Assembly (NCBI GenBank): GCA_947247005.1
Contig: OX365956.1
Location: forward strand, 9,320,089-9,384,088
Source of the DNA: Spisula solida
Lineage: Eukaryota > Mollusca > Bivalvia > Venerida > Mactridae
Direction of reading: 5' to 3'
Length of the DNA: 64,000 nt
The notes beneath the pieces are model-generated. The model made no database searches, was not told where the DNA came from, and was given only the letters and a program-made list of their open reading frames with translations. Shown one piece after another: positions 11,489 to 23,530 of this stretch. The position numbers and the translations under genes are program-made. Position 1 is the stretch's first letter, and each line of letters begins with the position of its first letter.

Positions 11489-12839
11489 TTAAGGACGTTT
11501 GATACAGTTGTTTATGCGCATCATTTCTGCGCATATACCTTAAACGAGGATAGAGGCCGCGTTTTGCACTGGATCGTCAGGAAAATTGGGCAAAATCTAG
11601 GGTTAGTATAAATATGGGTACTTTGGGGTAAAAAATAAATTCACTGAGTAAATAATATGAAAACACTCTGCGTGAAATAGCGGTTACATTTTCATTCATA
11701 TTTTGTGAAATTAGAAATTATTACTTGGGTTACCTGTACCCATTTATAATGAGTGTTTGTATTGCCTGGGACTTCACAGATCCCATTTTACTGATATATA
11801 GGGGATAAATTAATTATCTATTGACTAAAATTTCGAAGATTATTCAAGTGAGCGATTTCAGGCCCATCTGTGCCCCCTTGCTATATGGAATGCGACGGCA
11901 CTGCCAAATTGGGGAAAAGGGGAGATAATTTAGTCATAATAGCACAAAGCGTAGCGTCAAAACCAATGTTTTATTTTAATTTTTAGAAAGAGTACACTTT
12001 AATCAACATCCTTAGCCAAAAATAATTTCTGACAAGACTAGAAATTATGAGAAAAACATATGTGCAAAATATACTAATTTGGCCTTTTTGAGCCATTTTA
12101 ACGCCATTTTACCGCAATGTTCATTGCAAAGAGACACACTTACGACGTAACTGCACCTAAAATAATTCTTTTAACACGTCAATTTCTTCTAAGTTTATAT
12201 TTACTGTACTTTCATGTACATAATATGCAAATGTAAGTACTCTTTTAGTATTAGAATATTTTTTTCTGCGCAGATAATGCGTCACTTTTACGCAATTTCA
12301 CTAAGATTTACATGATATAGGGGGACAATAATGACGTCATAGCGCAAAAAGTGGTACCGTGACCTATCTTTTTTATTTAATATTTGGATTGAGTACACTT
12401 TTATCTACAAAATGAGCAATAAACATTATGTTGGTCATCGAGGTCGTTTTTGAGCTACGGCTAATTTTGTGTATTTTTTTTGTCTTTTTAGCAGTCATTT
12501 TTCGGAAATTCTTACAATTCTTGTTTTGTCAAAACTTTGTGAATTTTCTTATCAGTACCGAAAGTGTATAGGAATGTTTGAATAATATGTGTTTGTACAT
12601 TCAAACACATGGACATGATTTTAACAACAAAAAATATCGATTTTAATGCAAGAATGAATACATTGCGAAATATCAGTATTTTTAGTCATTTTCTGGAAAA
12701 GTGAGGCCCATGACCCCTTAAATAGCACCGCGACATACCTTTTTTATTTCACATATTGCTTCAGTATATATTAAACTATAATTGTGTCTATTTTTTGGTA
12801 TCATTTAAAAAAAATAATTACCCTATCAAACGTCCTTAA
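11489..12839. mobile_element. Non-autonomous TTAA-type DNA transposon, copy 1
   Basis: The element at 11493-12835 (1343 bp) has perfect inverted termini GGACGTTTGATA...TATCAAACGTCC and is flanked by TTAA at 11489-11492 and 12836-12839. The tandem paralog has the empty site: a single TTAA at 20730-20733 between the same flanks (the 'agttc.agtcct' side and the 'acagtagaaac' side). A second copy lies at 50108-51393. TTAA duplication is typical of piggyBac and Kolobok superfamilies. The GG start does not match the usual piggyBac CCY start, so the superfamily is open. No transposase frame was found. Confidence 0.9.
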
Positions 12840-13778
12840 TAGTTGTATGTACAGTAGAAACATTCTAATCCTTAACCTCTATAATCCGCAATTCACCACT
12901 AACTGCAATATGCTATGTTATATAAAAAAACCTCCGCAATTAAACCTCTACTCCGCAATCCGGAAACCTTTTCAGTCCGAAACTGTGATTTTATACATGA
13001 ATTTAACAAGACAGTCATTTCATGTTTGTAAATTTCATATAGAAGAGCAAGCTTGTTTGTTTATTCCACTCAATTAGTTTCTCGTCAACTGTCCGTGGCA
13101 TCTAACAAAAATAAAAAAACACAAGAACCCGGCTCGTAACCATAATTCCCAGCGAATTTCGTTATATACTGTAAACTAACGTGTCCCTACCAGTAAATAT
13201 ACTCATACTTCAAATAATTGAATTCAAACTGTTTTTTCAGCTATCGAATACGTACAAAACACATATTGCAATCTATTATTTGAAGAGGAATTGACAGACA
13301 AAGAATGTAAAATAAACATAGTTTAGTATTTGTGCTGGCTCCACTGAATAACGACCATTTATATGTCTGGTACATCTCTCATACTCGGTGCTTTATGACA
13401 GACTATGGTTCTGATTGCATATCGCCGTTTCATCTGTATGATGAATTGTTAAAATATATAGTTTTACGAAAATGGATAAAATGCGGATAATAAATATACA
13501 CGGATTGCACTTAATGAGATATACTCGTACTAACATTACTATATGGTATTTCTACTCGTCTTATATATGTTTCAAAATGGTTTTGAGTTATGAGCTGATG
13601 AATCTACATAACAATGTAACTTTAAGTATATTCGTCTTAATTTGAGCTCATACTGTAACACATATATCAGCATGCCACAAAGAAACTATAGGTGTATGCT
13701 CTGTGGTATAAAATATGTATCAGATAACTCCCTGGCATGCGGATGACATGACCGTACATATCGCTGGCTTCAAATAAG

Positions 13779-13802
13779 AAGGTCGTAAGTATTTACGACC
13801 TT
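13779..13802 (+). repeat. Perfect 10-bp stem hairpin with a 4-base loop
   Basis: AAGGTCGTAA, loop GTAT, TTACGACCTT. It lies just upstream of a 100-codon open frame (13820-14122) and within the 210 bp missing from block B copy 2. Confidence 0.85.
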
Positions 13803-14244
13803 ATGAGACTCATGCATATTTGAAATCTGCATCTCGATGCGCTTCTTATGAGCCTATTTTCGTGATCATCGGAAGTGCCCATGTTGCACAAACTGAAGTT
13901 TACAAAGCTTGTCAAGAGTTGTCAGTTTTCTTGTTTTCTCGAAATATTGATTTTGTAATAATACTAAGCCAGCGAAATGTATCTTATGGCGCGACAGAGG
14001 ACAGTGTGTTCATCACGGAGTTCATTCCAGATCACCCGATGTATAATCTAACGCTGAAACAACGTAACACGTGTACACTAGTACATATCTATAGTCCCTC
14101 GGTACTCACTGAAAACATTTGACTTAATTATAATCCACGACTGCATCAATCAAAGAAAAAGGTGTAATGCGCTAAGCACAGTTATTGTATTCAATCACAT
14201 GTTCAAATCTCCTAGAAATACACAAATGCATTGCTAGTGTTTTT

Positions 14245-14928
14245 CAGTCTGAACAGTATCGTAGTTAATCGTGTCCATCTATTACACTCAATCCCACTGT
14301 GTTTCTTGTATTTTTGTTGTGTATATTAGCACAGAAATCATATCAATATAATTTGAAAATCCATTGAAATAACTGTGTGAAAACGGTTATTGTGAAAATA
14401 GTTTAATTTAGGAAATGTTTCATTATAGATAAGTTTTATCTCGGTTAAAATATTTATATTCGGTTTGAACGCATAATTTAGCACCAACTTTAATGTTAAA
14501 AGTAAGTCATACTGACACGATTTGTGGTTTTATGTTACACGACCATATGTCTGTATACGCTTACTATGCTTGCACGTTTATAGTATCGGCATTCTAATAC
14601 TAGGCATGTTATTTCTATGTCTGAACAGTATCGTAATTAATCGTGTCCATCTATTACACCCAGTCCCAGTGTGTTCCCTCTATTTTTGTTGTGTATATTA
14701 GCACATAAATCATATCAATCTCGTCCAAGTAATTTGAAAAATCATTGAAATAACTCTGGGAAAACGGTTATTGTGAAAATATTTTACTTTCGGAAATGTT
14801 TCATTTAGTAAATTTTTTATTGGTTAAAATATTTATATTCGGCTTTGAACGCATTGTTAAGCAAACCCTTTACTGTTAAAAGTAAGTGATACTGACACGA
14901 TTTGTGGTTTCTGTTACACGATCATATT
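14245..14928 (+). repeat. Internal tandem duplication of about 376 bp in block B
   Basis: The two halves begin at the shared word TCTGAACAGTATCGTA (about 14245 and 14621). Both run through the same ordered landmarks to the 'gacacgatttgtggttt' word. Block B copy 2 has one copy only, so the duplication is younger than the block duplication or was lost there. Confidence 0.85.
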
Positions 14929-14932
14929 ACTT

Positions 14933-15143
14933 ACTGTCTGCTCACTGTCTGCTTACTGGATGCTCACTTGATGCACACTGTCTGCTCCATGGATGCTCAC
15001 TGTCTGTTCAATGTCTGTTCACTGTCTGTTCACTGTCTGCTCACTGGATGCTCACTGTCTGCTCACTGTCTGCTCACTGTCTGCTCACTGGACGCTCACT
15101 GTCTGCTCACTGCTTGCTCACTGAATGCTCACTGTCTGCTCAC
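14933..15143 (+). repeat. 11-bp minisatellite, about 19 copies
   Basis: The dominant unit is TGTCTGCTCAC, with variants TGGATGCTCAC, TGTCTGTTCAC and TGAATGCTCAC. It replaces the single-copy word GTCTGTATACGCTTAC found at the same place in the first half of the duplication and in block B copy 2. That word is therefore the likely seed. Overlapping open frames here are artefacts of an 11-bp period without stops. Confidence 0.95.
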
Positions 15144-15300
15144 GCTAATAGCCATGCTTAGAAATTTGAAGTCCATAATTTTGGCACTCTATCACTAGAC
15201 ATATTATTTTTATGACATAACGCCTTTCAAAAACAAATTAGGTGGACATGATTTGAAAATGTTAATAACTATTTATGTTACAAAATACTCTACTATGCTA

Positions 15301-15894
15301 TAAATATAACACTCATTAGTATAATAAGCTTAAATTATTTATATAACCGAATAGTATTGGATAAATATACCCACTACCACTATACATTATCAATGTCTTG
15401 TGTGCATATTTTGGCATCCGGTAGTTTTCATTACACTTAATATATTGTTAGTAATTGCTTTTATAACCCTATCATCAATGACGTCATATTACTTAGTAAT
15501 GTTATTGCTGATACCGTTATGTGATCAAAACTGTAAGGAGTCCTAACATCGACATGTCGTTGTTATTTTGATGTTCACCAAAGGACCCGTCCCCTTGAAA
15601 AATATATAGAGGGTAATTGTTGATTTTGGTGTAAGATCGAATTTTATTTCACCGACTGATCACAGAAAATCAAGATTTTCACGAGTGGCGTAAAATCACG
15701 TCGAAAATAGAAAGTCACGACGTGAGAATTATGACGTCATGAGGTAACGCATACTTAAAAGCCCGGTGCCGTTGACGTTACGTTTCTTTTTCTGCATGAT
15801 ACTGGAACCAGCTTCCAAATTATTTTCACTGTTATTTTCACTGAAAAAACTCCATTGAAAGCAAATAACAAAAAAGCATAATTTAATTACGCTG
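15301..15894. other. Gap between blocks B and C
   Basis: AT-rich sequence with no gene, tRNA or repeat that I recognise. Confidence 0.5.
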
Positions 15895-16460
15895 ACATTG
15901 GAAATTGAAAATAACTATTCGAGAAATCAATATAATACCGGAAAAATAACAAAGCGTTGCGTTAACATAACATAAATTAGAAATTGAAAAAGCAACTATT
16001 GGAGAACGGAGGAAATACTTGTGGATATTTAGTTTCATTTAACAGCGTGCTATGGCGAATACGATCCAGTAAGGACCATTATAACCGACATGAAAGGCTA
16101 TAAATTGACACAGACACAGTATGGATGACGCAATAATGATCATTATAACAAACTGGTATGCTCGTAAATGGGAAACAAGATACAAATAAATTGCATTTTT
16201 GAGACTTGTTGCTGCCAATTGTTTGCTAACAGTTTGTTGGTTGATCGGACACACTACCAAAAAAACGCCAGTATAAGACCACCCATCGTACCATTGGAAA
16301 CCGGTTATAAACTGTGAAAATATTTATGAATATGTATAGAGCAAATGCACAGGACACATATACGGAAGCGCAAACAAGACATTCAGACACGTTCTGCTGA
16401 CCAATTCATATAGTATAATTACAATAAGTGATCAAATTATGAGCATAACAAGTTAACAAT
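15895..16460 (+). repeat. Segmental duplication block C, copy 1
   Basis: The block matches 24437-24870 and then 25385-25520. In copy 2 about 515 bp separate the two parts. It contains an exon-like relic on the minus strand (16039-16305). Confidence 0.85.
16039..16305 (-). pseudogene. Exon-like relic of a sodium:solute symporter (SLC5/SSS family), copy 1
   Basis: The minus-strand frame reads QWYDG..SYTGVFLVV, then INQQTVSKQLAATSLKNA, then hydrophobic sequence to a stop at 16039. The block N-Q-x-x-V-x-K-x-L-A-A-x-S-L-K-x-A resembles the motif at the end of a membrane helix in SSS/SGLT-type transporters (T-D/N-Q...V-x-R/K-x-L-S/A-A-K). What follows does not resemble the family closely, so the coding part may stop at a former splice site. 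No neighbouring exon of a transporter was found, so it is probably a dead fragment carried by block C. The match is from memory of the family. Confidence 0.4.
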
Positions 16461-16673
16461 TCTCAAAGATTTTATGATTATTTATTTTGCTCATACTTTA
16501 ATAGGTTTTTTTAATACTTGTTAGTGGTACGTGTTTTTCTCAATCTCTGCTGACAATGCAACTTAGAATCAAATAGACGGACTATTAAATTTACCTCAGA
16601 AACATTTGTAGAAGTTTGATATATTTTTTAGAAGTTTCGAGTACAGTGCAGTTACATAGTTCGGCCTTTGTAG
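16461..16673. other. Junction of the two tandem block copies
   Basis: A short stretch between the end of block C copy 1 and the start of block A copy 2. No shared word with the region before 1704 was recognised. Confidence 0.5.
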
Positions 16674-17929
16674 GTGTGTTTATATATTGCCCTGCATAAG
16701 TGAGTATGTACTATACATGATATGTACTATTCCTCCAGATCCGTTGATTTTGATTATCAGTCAGAGCTATGTACAACCAGGTTATTAAAATAGTTCAATT
16801 TCCAGGTTTCTCAGTAATTGCATTGATAAAGTTAGAGTGATCCCAACGGAGTATAAACGAGCGAAAACAAGCCACATTACAATAAGACTAGAGCATTATC
16901 AGTTGGAATAACAAATTTCATTCCCTCGTTGTGTAATATTGTTGAATTTTCCAGACAAACTTAGTTAAAGTGAAATTGTAATGAAACAATGTAATGTCGT
17001 ATTGCTTTTTGTACACTTCTCGAAACTCCAGGAGGGGCATAGGCGGGCAACCGATGTACACTCTGTTTAATAGGTTTCATTAACCTTGAAAGTATAACTG
17101 ACAACTGTTTAGTGTTGTTTGTAGGTTGTCCTTGTGGTGATCTTGCTCCAGATGTATTTAAATGACCGAGGCCGCAGGCTGTCAGAGTGGGGTGTCGTGT
17201 TAATATAGCTGTTTAGTATATTTCGGTTAATTGAACGCATCTCTGAAGATAGACTAGAATCACTTGGAACTTTTCTACAATGAAAACGCAGCGCTTCCTT
17301 TTCTTCTGGGTTTATATATGGTAATACATAATGAACAATATTTAAAGGAAAACTAACAACAATACAGTCAAAGCACACTGACACTGTTAAACTATATTCT
17401 ACTTCGCCGTACAGAAAATCGATCGGCACATGACTCTCCGAAGATGATAAACTGACCGTTAACATGCCACTTGTCTATATTTTAACCTAAATTCTAAGAT
17501 AAACATTCCTCGGAGATTAGGGAAATTTGAAGAAAGTTATAGTTTTAAACAAAACCGCATGTACTTCAGATTGGAGAGACAAGAACTACTGTTGATAAGG
17601 AGTTGAATATAATCACAGACAATATTGTGTCGCAGGGCATGACATCCCTCATACATTGCAGCGGTGCATATGTACGTATATTCAAAGTTCATTACAAATA
17701 GACATTCCAACGACGCATCAATCAACCAAAACAGGTTTCAGTTATACTTGTGTGACTATACATACAAGGGGTGTTTAATACTTGTAAGTAATGCAACTAT
17801 ACCACGAGCATGCACACGGAGTGCTGAATTAGAAATAATTAATCTCTGCATTGGTGAGTGGCCTTATTGCTTTTCAAATATATGCAAAATGTGTTTCCTG
17901 TTAGATGTCACGTAGCCCGTACAGTTCAT

Positions 17930-18340
17930 ACTTGGACTTCAGACAGGCTAAAACTTGGTATATCAGCCCTTATACTGTTTAAACTATGTCTTCAGCTTTT
18001 TGATTGCTGAAACTAGTTCATGTAATATTGAGTAATTTAGAGTGATTTGTCAACACATATTATTGTGATCCCCTTTTAGGGATATTTTACAACAAGTACA
18101 TTCAGCTTGTTGACAGCTGGGACTTGAGTAGTTCATTTTCTCGTTCGGTTATGTGTGGGGAATTCAATCTCATTAAAATCAGATCCTAACATTCAGCTAC
18201 GCCTATATATCAGTGTAACTTAGTGAAGCGTTATATGGATTTGATTTAAATGAGATTGTTGGGAATTGTGAGGTTTCTTATGTTTCATGTGCTCGTCTTG
18301 TTAAGTTGAGTGCTACTTTCCTTATCAAGAGTGTAATATT
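17930..18340 (+). repeat. Dispersed repeat R, copy interrupted by a MITE
   Basis: This is the counterpart of 3961-4275, with the same ordered words ('acttcagacaggc', 'ttgacagctggg', 'tctcgttcgg'). It is split by the 94-bp MITE. Confidence 0.6.
18165..18258. mobile_element. 94-bp MITE with 22-bp inverted termini
   Basis: The termini are CAATCTCATT(A/T)AAATCA(G/A)ATCC and its complement. Flanks TGGGGAATT (18156-18164) and TTGGGAATT (18259-18267) are a 9-bp target duplication with one mismatch. The paralogous place at 4186-4194 has a single TTGGGAATT, the empty site. A 9-bp duplication suggests Mutator-like elements, but the tips alone do not prove it. Confidence 0.85.
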
Positions 18341-19799
18341 TCAGTCTAAAAGTGTTGTTTTTTGGCTATTTGACCCTTCCATCTAATTGCATGATATAAT
18401 AATCCCTAATATTCAAGCAGCGGAACTACACATATGATATTAATTTTTTTAACTGTCGGTTACATAATGACAATATGTACTGTATCATACCTATTATATT
18501 CCCAACATGAAACCTCGTGCATGAATATCATCCCTTTGGAGAATGATGTTCAGTAAACTTAATCCAGACCAATTAATTGTATTAAGTACACACACCGAAA
18601 TACAATGTTTTGCCAACAAACATGTATTGAGTTTCTGAAGTTTTGTTATGACAAGACCCATGCACCATCAATCGGATGATCCTTGCGGTGATAACCAGGG
18701 TACTGTTTTATCAATGCACTTTCTTACGGAAATCACAAACCTACGACAAAATTTATATGATTAAATATTCTTTAAAACCTACATATTGGGGACAGATGTG
18801 GTTTGTAGGAGTTCGTTAACTGACTCATAACTGATGGAGAACAAACTTTTCTCACAATTTGCAAATGTTCAAGAATAAGTATATATAATTTGAATTAATC
18901 TGGACGTAAGTTTAAGATTTCTGTAACAGCATTGGGATCCTATTGATGTTTACTTCCTATAAGCCATCGTTATTGCATTGTGGAAGGCTTTCCTTTTCAA
19001 ACATTTTGCATTCTATTAATTTAAAATAGTTATTTTTGATTAGGGGTCATTTTCGTATTTCCAACTATGTAATTTCTTAATGAATTCTTTCTTTTTATAC
19101 TTTTTGAATATTATTTCTTTTTCTGCTATACATGTATGTAGCAAAATTTACGAGAGCACTACAATAGACGGTAAACTGAAGCATTACATACACAGTGAAA
19201 TTATCAACAGTAGTCCAGAACATTACAACGATGAAATAGGCTCCTTTGACTGAAATAGTAGACCGAGTAATAATGACACAATACGATACAATAACTGTGG
19301 ATTGTCTGGTCAATTGTTACTGGTCATAAATAACTATAAACGTACAATGACAATCTACAAAAGATGCTAATGAAGATATATTCTTCTACAGCCATTATTC
19401 CATTTTTGTTTTAGTTCAGATGATTTGTAATTCTCCTAATTCTGCTAGTTTGGCACAGGCGAGGATTTATTCGGAGTTGTGGCTTATTTTTGTTTGCATG
19501 TTATGTTTTATGCGTTCTCGTGGTGTTTATGGCCTTTAACATCTATGTCACACATAAGCAATATGATATGCAAGAGTTAAATTCTCAAAACTGGACGACG
19601 ATAATAAAGTACAAGACCAGCACAAAATAAATTGATACAAAATAATGAATATTCTGTGCTTAAGGTTAATATAAGTAATAATATACTTAATTGAGTGGAT
19701 AAATACTTGCGAGGCTATTGTTCGTAGTTGTGTACAAATGTTATCGAACCAGAAGCGACTACCCAATTACAGGCATATGGATAGAACAACCATATGATA

Positions 19800-20075
19800 T
19801 TCAGATGTTTAATACTGCTATTCTTTAGCTGTTTAGGACTTCAGACAGTTAAAGCTATATATTTGGCCGCTTTACTGTTGAAACTAGGTTATTCAGCATG
19901 GGCATTCAGCTTTTTGAATGCTGAAACTAGTTCATGCATCTTTTTGACAGCTGGGACTTGTGTGGATCATTTTCTCGTCGGGTTTTTGTGTTAGGCATTG
20001 GACCTAGTATCTATTTTCTGTGCTCGGCTGGTTGAGATGAGTGCTGCCTTCTCTGTCCGATTTAATAATATTTTT
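19800..20075 (+). repeat. Dispersed repeat R, inserted in block A copy 2
   Basis: The sequence contains 'actgctattctttagctgtttaggactt', 'tttactgttgaaactaggt', 'ttttgacagctgggact' and 'gagtgctgcctt' in R order. It has no counterpart at the equivalent place in copy 1 (about 5770-5840), so it moved in or was lost after the duplication. Confidence 0.65.
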
Positions 20076-20729
20076 ATGTTGACGTCTTCTGATAATTATC
20101 AAGTATATTTCGTAATTTCGGTGTAGGAAAATTTCACACAATGACATCATACAACAAATGTCTGCATTAGATTTACCAAATGCGTTGACTTGCAATGCAA
20201 GCGTTTATTGCCTTCACAGAACACTGCAATCCGAAGGAATGTGTCATTCGCTGATAAAACATTTTGTAAAATTCAATTAAAGTCACTTCCAATTTTATTA
20301 AATTTTATCAAACATTTATAATACAGTTTATTCGTATACAAGTATTAGATCTAAGGATAAAATTACATTTATTAAGATGGTATTGCATGTCTTGATGTCT
20401 AAGACCATGAGTAGCATTATATTTCTTTGAATATAAGGTGTTTCGTATGCTACAAGAGTTTATAATTACATTAAACTATACATCAAATTGTACTACTTGA
20501 AAGTTCAGATGAATTTATACGGATACGCAGCTCAACGTATTTTCAAACACCTTGGAACAAACCTTGCTTACAAGTACTAAATGGGGCCCGATAGGTTAAC
20601 GACTTTGGTACTCTACTTGGCTGACACCTGACGTTCTATTCCCGGCTTGTAAGTTCGTGATATTCCATGACTAGAGTCCATATGCATGTATAGTTCAAGT
20701 CCTCCTTACAATCGCGAGTAATATCTTTA

Positions 20730-20733
20730 TTAA
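20730..20733. other. Empty TTAA target site matching the transposon at 11493-12835
   Basis: A single TTAA between flanks that in block copy 1 are separated by the 1.34-kb element. Confidence 0.85.
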
Positions 20734-22370
20734 GTACAGTAGAAACTCTCTAATCCGAAACCTTTTTAATCCGCAATCCACCACTAACCGAAATATTATA
20801 TGTGTTATATGAAAATCCTCTGCAATCCGAAACCTCTACTCCGCAATCAGGACAATACTGTGATTGTATACATGAATTAAGCATGATAGTCATTTTATCA
20901 GTGTAAGTTGCCTACTGAAGAGCAAGGTTGAACTGCTTGCTTATTCCACTGAATTAGTTCGCCGTCAACTGTCCGCGGCAAATTACTCAAACATAAAAGT
21001 TGAAAAGGACATGAACCCGGCCTATAACTATAATGTCAAGCGCATTTCGTTACACACTGTAAAGTTATATGTACCTACCAGTAAATATACTCATATTTTA
21101 AATAAATGAATTCATACTGGTTTTTTTCAGCTACAGAATACTACAAAACACATATTGTAATCTATTATTTGAAGAGGAACTGACAGACAAAGGATGTACA
21201 ATAAAGATAATTTACTATGTGTGCTGGCTCCATTGGATAACAACCATTTATATGTCTGGTACATCTCTCATACTCGGTTCTTTATGACAGACTATGGTTC
21301 TGATTACGTATCGCCATTTCATTTGTACGGTTATTCTTTTAATTACATGTATACGAAAATGGATAAAATGCAAATAAACGAATGAATATATACGGATTGC
21401 ACTTAATTATATAATTATACGCGTACTATATGGGATTTTTATACTAGACTAAGTCTTATGTTTTGAGTTATGTTTGTGCTACAATTCAGACAATATAATT
21501 ATGGGGTGGTGAATCTACATCAAAATGTAACTTTCGTCTTTTTTGTTTGACCACAAAAAATAAAACAAAAATCAGCATGCCACTAAGAAGCTATATGACT
21601 GTTTGTATGCTCTATGATATAAAATATGTATCAGATAACATCCTGTTATGCGCATGACATGACCGTACAAATGTATCTAATGGCGCGACAGAGGACAGTG
21701 TGTTCATCACGGAGTTCATTCCAGATCATCCGATGTATAATCTAACGTTGAAACATGTTTACCGTGTTTACTATTACTCTACTATGCGCTACATCGTTCA
21801 AAGATCCTCACTGAAAACATTTGGCTTAATTATATTCCACGACTGCATAAAGAGATAAATCAAAGAAAAGTTACAATGCGCTAAGCACAGTTATTGTATA
21901 TAATCTCGTGTTCAAACCTCCTAAAATACACACGAGGTATGGTTAGCGGTTTTTTTTCAGTCTGAATTTCTGAACATTATCGTAGTTAATTGTGTCCATC
22001 TATTACACTCAATCCCAGTGTGTTTCTTGTATTTTTGTTGTGTATATTAGCACAGAAATCATATCAATCTCGTCCAAGTAATTTGAAAATCCATTGAAAT
22101 AACTGTGGGAAAACGGTTATTGTGGAAAAAGTTTAATTTAGGAAATGTTTTATTATAGATAAGTTTTATCTCGGTTAAAATATTTATATTCGGTTTGAAC
22201 GCATAATTTAGCACAAACTTTAATGTTAAAAGTAAGTCATACTGACACGATATGTGGTTTTATGTTACACGACCATATGTCTGTATACGCTAACTATGCT
22301 TGCACGTTTATATTATCGGTATTCTACTACTAGGCATGTTATTTTGATGACAAAATGCCTCCCAAAAACA
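20734..22370 (+). repeat. Segmental duplication block B, copy 2
   Basis: The block is collinear with 12850-14620 and 15180-15270. It lacks the 210-bp stretch with the hairpin, the second 376-bp half and the 11-bp minisatellite. A short part of the 13820-14122 frame is kept at about 21668-21755. Confidence 0.9.
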
Positions 22371-22529
22371 AAATAACTGAATGTGCTAATAACTACAATG
22401 TTATAGTTCGATTTCGAGCATTGAGCCGTGACTGCACTTTTAAATGTTTAATCATTAATCGATATAGGCTGGTATAGGTTTAATGGAACATATAAGTAAT
22501 ATAATTAAGGCCAACTATTCCATGTGTTT

Positions 22530-22605
22530 GAATGGTCGTGACGGTATAGCGCTTGATACATTGTAAAATAACTTTTGTCTGACCAGGGCAAGTTCGAATC
22601 TCACC
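22530..22605 (+). mobile_element. Degenerate tRNA-derived SINE head
   Basis: The sequence has a box-A-like TGGTCGTGACGG followed at normal distance by a box-B-like AGTTCGAATCT, then an A-rich run. It is too decayed for a functional tRNA. Confidence 0.45.
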
Positions 22606-22940
22606 AAAAAAATACATTTTTCCTTTTTAAATTTATATTTACACATTTTCTAATTTATAAATGCACATAACTTGCAATATCTGTGTTATAACAGTATGTG
22701 ACAAGCCATATTTGTTACATGCTTCAAAATATTTTTAGATCGTAATTGCATGTGTATTGTAGAATGTTATGACGGCTAATCAACGTAATACAGGTTGTCA
22801 GCAAACACAGGATATGGAAACGATCGCTATAAGTGAAAATGAAAAATAAATTGAATCGACACATTTTCATGGATTAATTTTAAAAAGAAACTTTAGTTTA
22901 TATACTCTTTAAAAAACATAAAATAATGAATTAAAAATAT

Positions 22941-23015
22941 GAGCGAATTGGGAATTTGAACCACCGAACTTCGGGTTAGAAATCCTGAACGTTGCCGACT
23001 GCACTAAACTGTAAT
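22941..23015 (-). mobile_element. tRNA-derived SINE head, minus strand
   Basis: On the minus strand the sequence reads TAGTGCAGTCGG (box-A-like), an anticodon-like loop TTTCTAA and GGTTCAAATTCC (box B). The loop would correspond to a TCT (Arg) anticodon, but the stems are mismatched, so it is a SINE or tRNA relic. Confidence 0.5.
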
Positions 23016-23335
23016 TCGATAACAAACAGATATATGTAAGAATCACATCATTAAATAATGACATGCGAACGTAATTAACTATGGTCTATCCGCCAAAATG
23101 GACTAGTCCGATAGGTCATAGCTCAGAGTTCAAAATTGAACTATACAAAATAATTTTCAGTGCTATAAAGAGAATTCACATTAATAGCTTGATCTCTTCA
23201 TAATTCCGAATAGCATTGGATAAGTATACCCTCTACAAAACATGTAACGAAGAGGTCATGCAATATATTCTAGCTTTGTTATATAACAGTAAATATTAGA
23301 GAGGTTATAAGATAGATTGCAAAATGAAACGTCTA

Positions 23336-23530
23336 TGTGACCTCATTGGTTAGCGCGCTTGCCGTCAAATCTGGCGACTCGGGTTCAAGTCTGGGTGGAG
23401 GCATATTATATGCCCGCCATGTTTTAGCAGAAAGCCGATGGGCAAATAAAGGCTATGTTCGGTACGATATCTTCACGAATCGATATTACGTATTTAATAA
23501 TTACCGCAATGACCCAACGGGCGATTAAAT
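23336..23530 (+). mobile_element. tRNA-derived SINE
   Basis: The sequence has box-A-like TTGGTTAGCGCGC and box B GGGTTCAAGTCTG in tRNA spacing, followed by a non-tRNA body with a GGGTGGAGGC / GCCCGCC near-palindrome. The overlapping short open frame is not a gene. Confidence 0.65.

Larger units (their letters stand above)
12850..15300 (+). repeat. Segmental duplication block B, copy 1
   Basis: The block aligns collinearly with 20734-22370, starting at ACAGTAGAAAC and running through the 'actaggcatgttattt' region. A 210-bp stretch (about 13755-13965) is missing from copy 2. Copy 1 has an internal tandem duplication of about 376 bp (14245-14620 and 14621-14928) and then an 11-bp minisatellite. 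Copy 2 has neither. Confidence 0.9.
16674..20690 (+). repeat. Segmental duplication block A, copy 2
   Basis: The block is collinear with 1704-6690. It carries one degraded unit of the 43-bp repeat (about 17156-17202), a 94-bp MITE (18165-18258) and an added R copy (about 19800-20075). It joins block B copy 2 directly. In copy 1 about 4.75 kb containing two coding exons and the 3' UTR lies between the corresponding points (near 6680 and 11427). Confidence 0.9.

Noticed and set aside
14886..15198. Two cysteine/leucine-rich frames of 91 and 98 codons
   Set aside because: They run through the 11-bp minisatellite in two frames at once, so there is no reason to call either coding.
23336..23403. 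Functional tRNA gene
   Set aside because: Box A and B are good, but the acceptor and anticodon stems do not pair and a non-tRNA body follows, as in a SINE.
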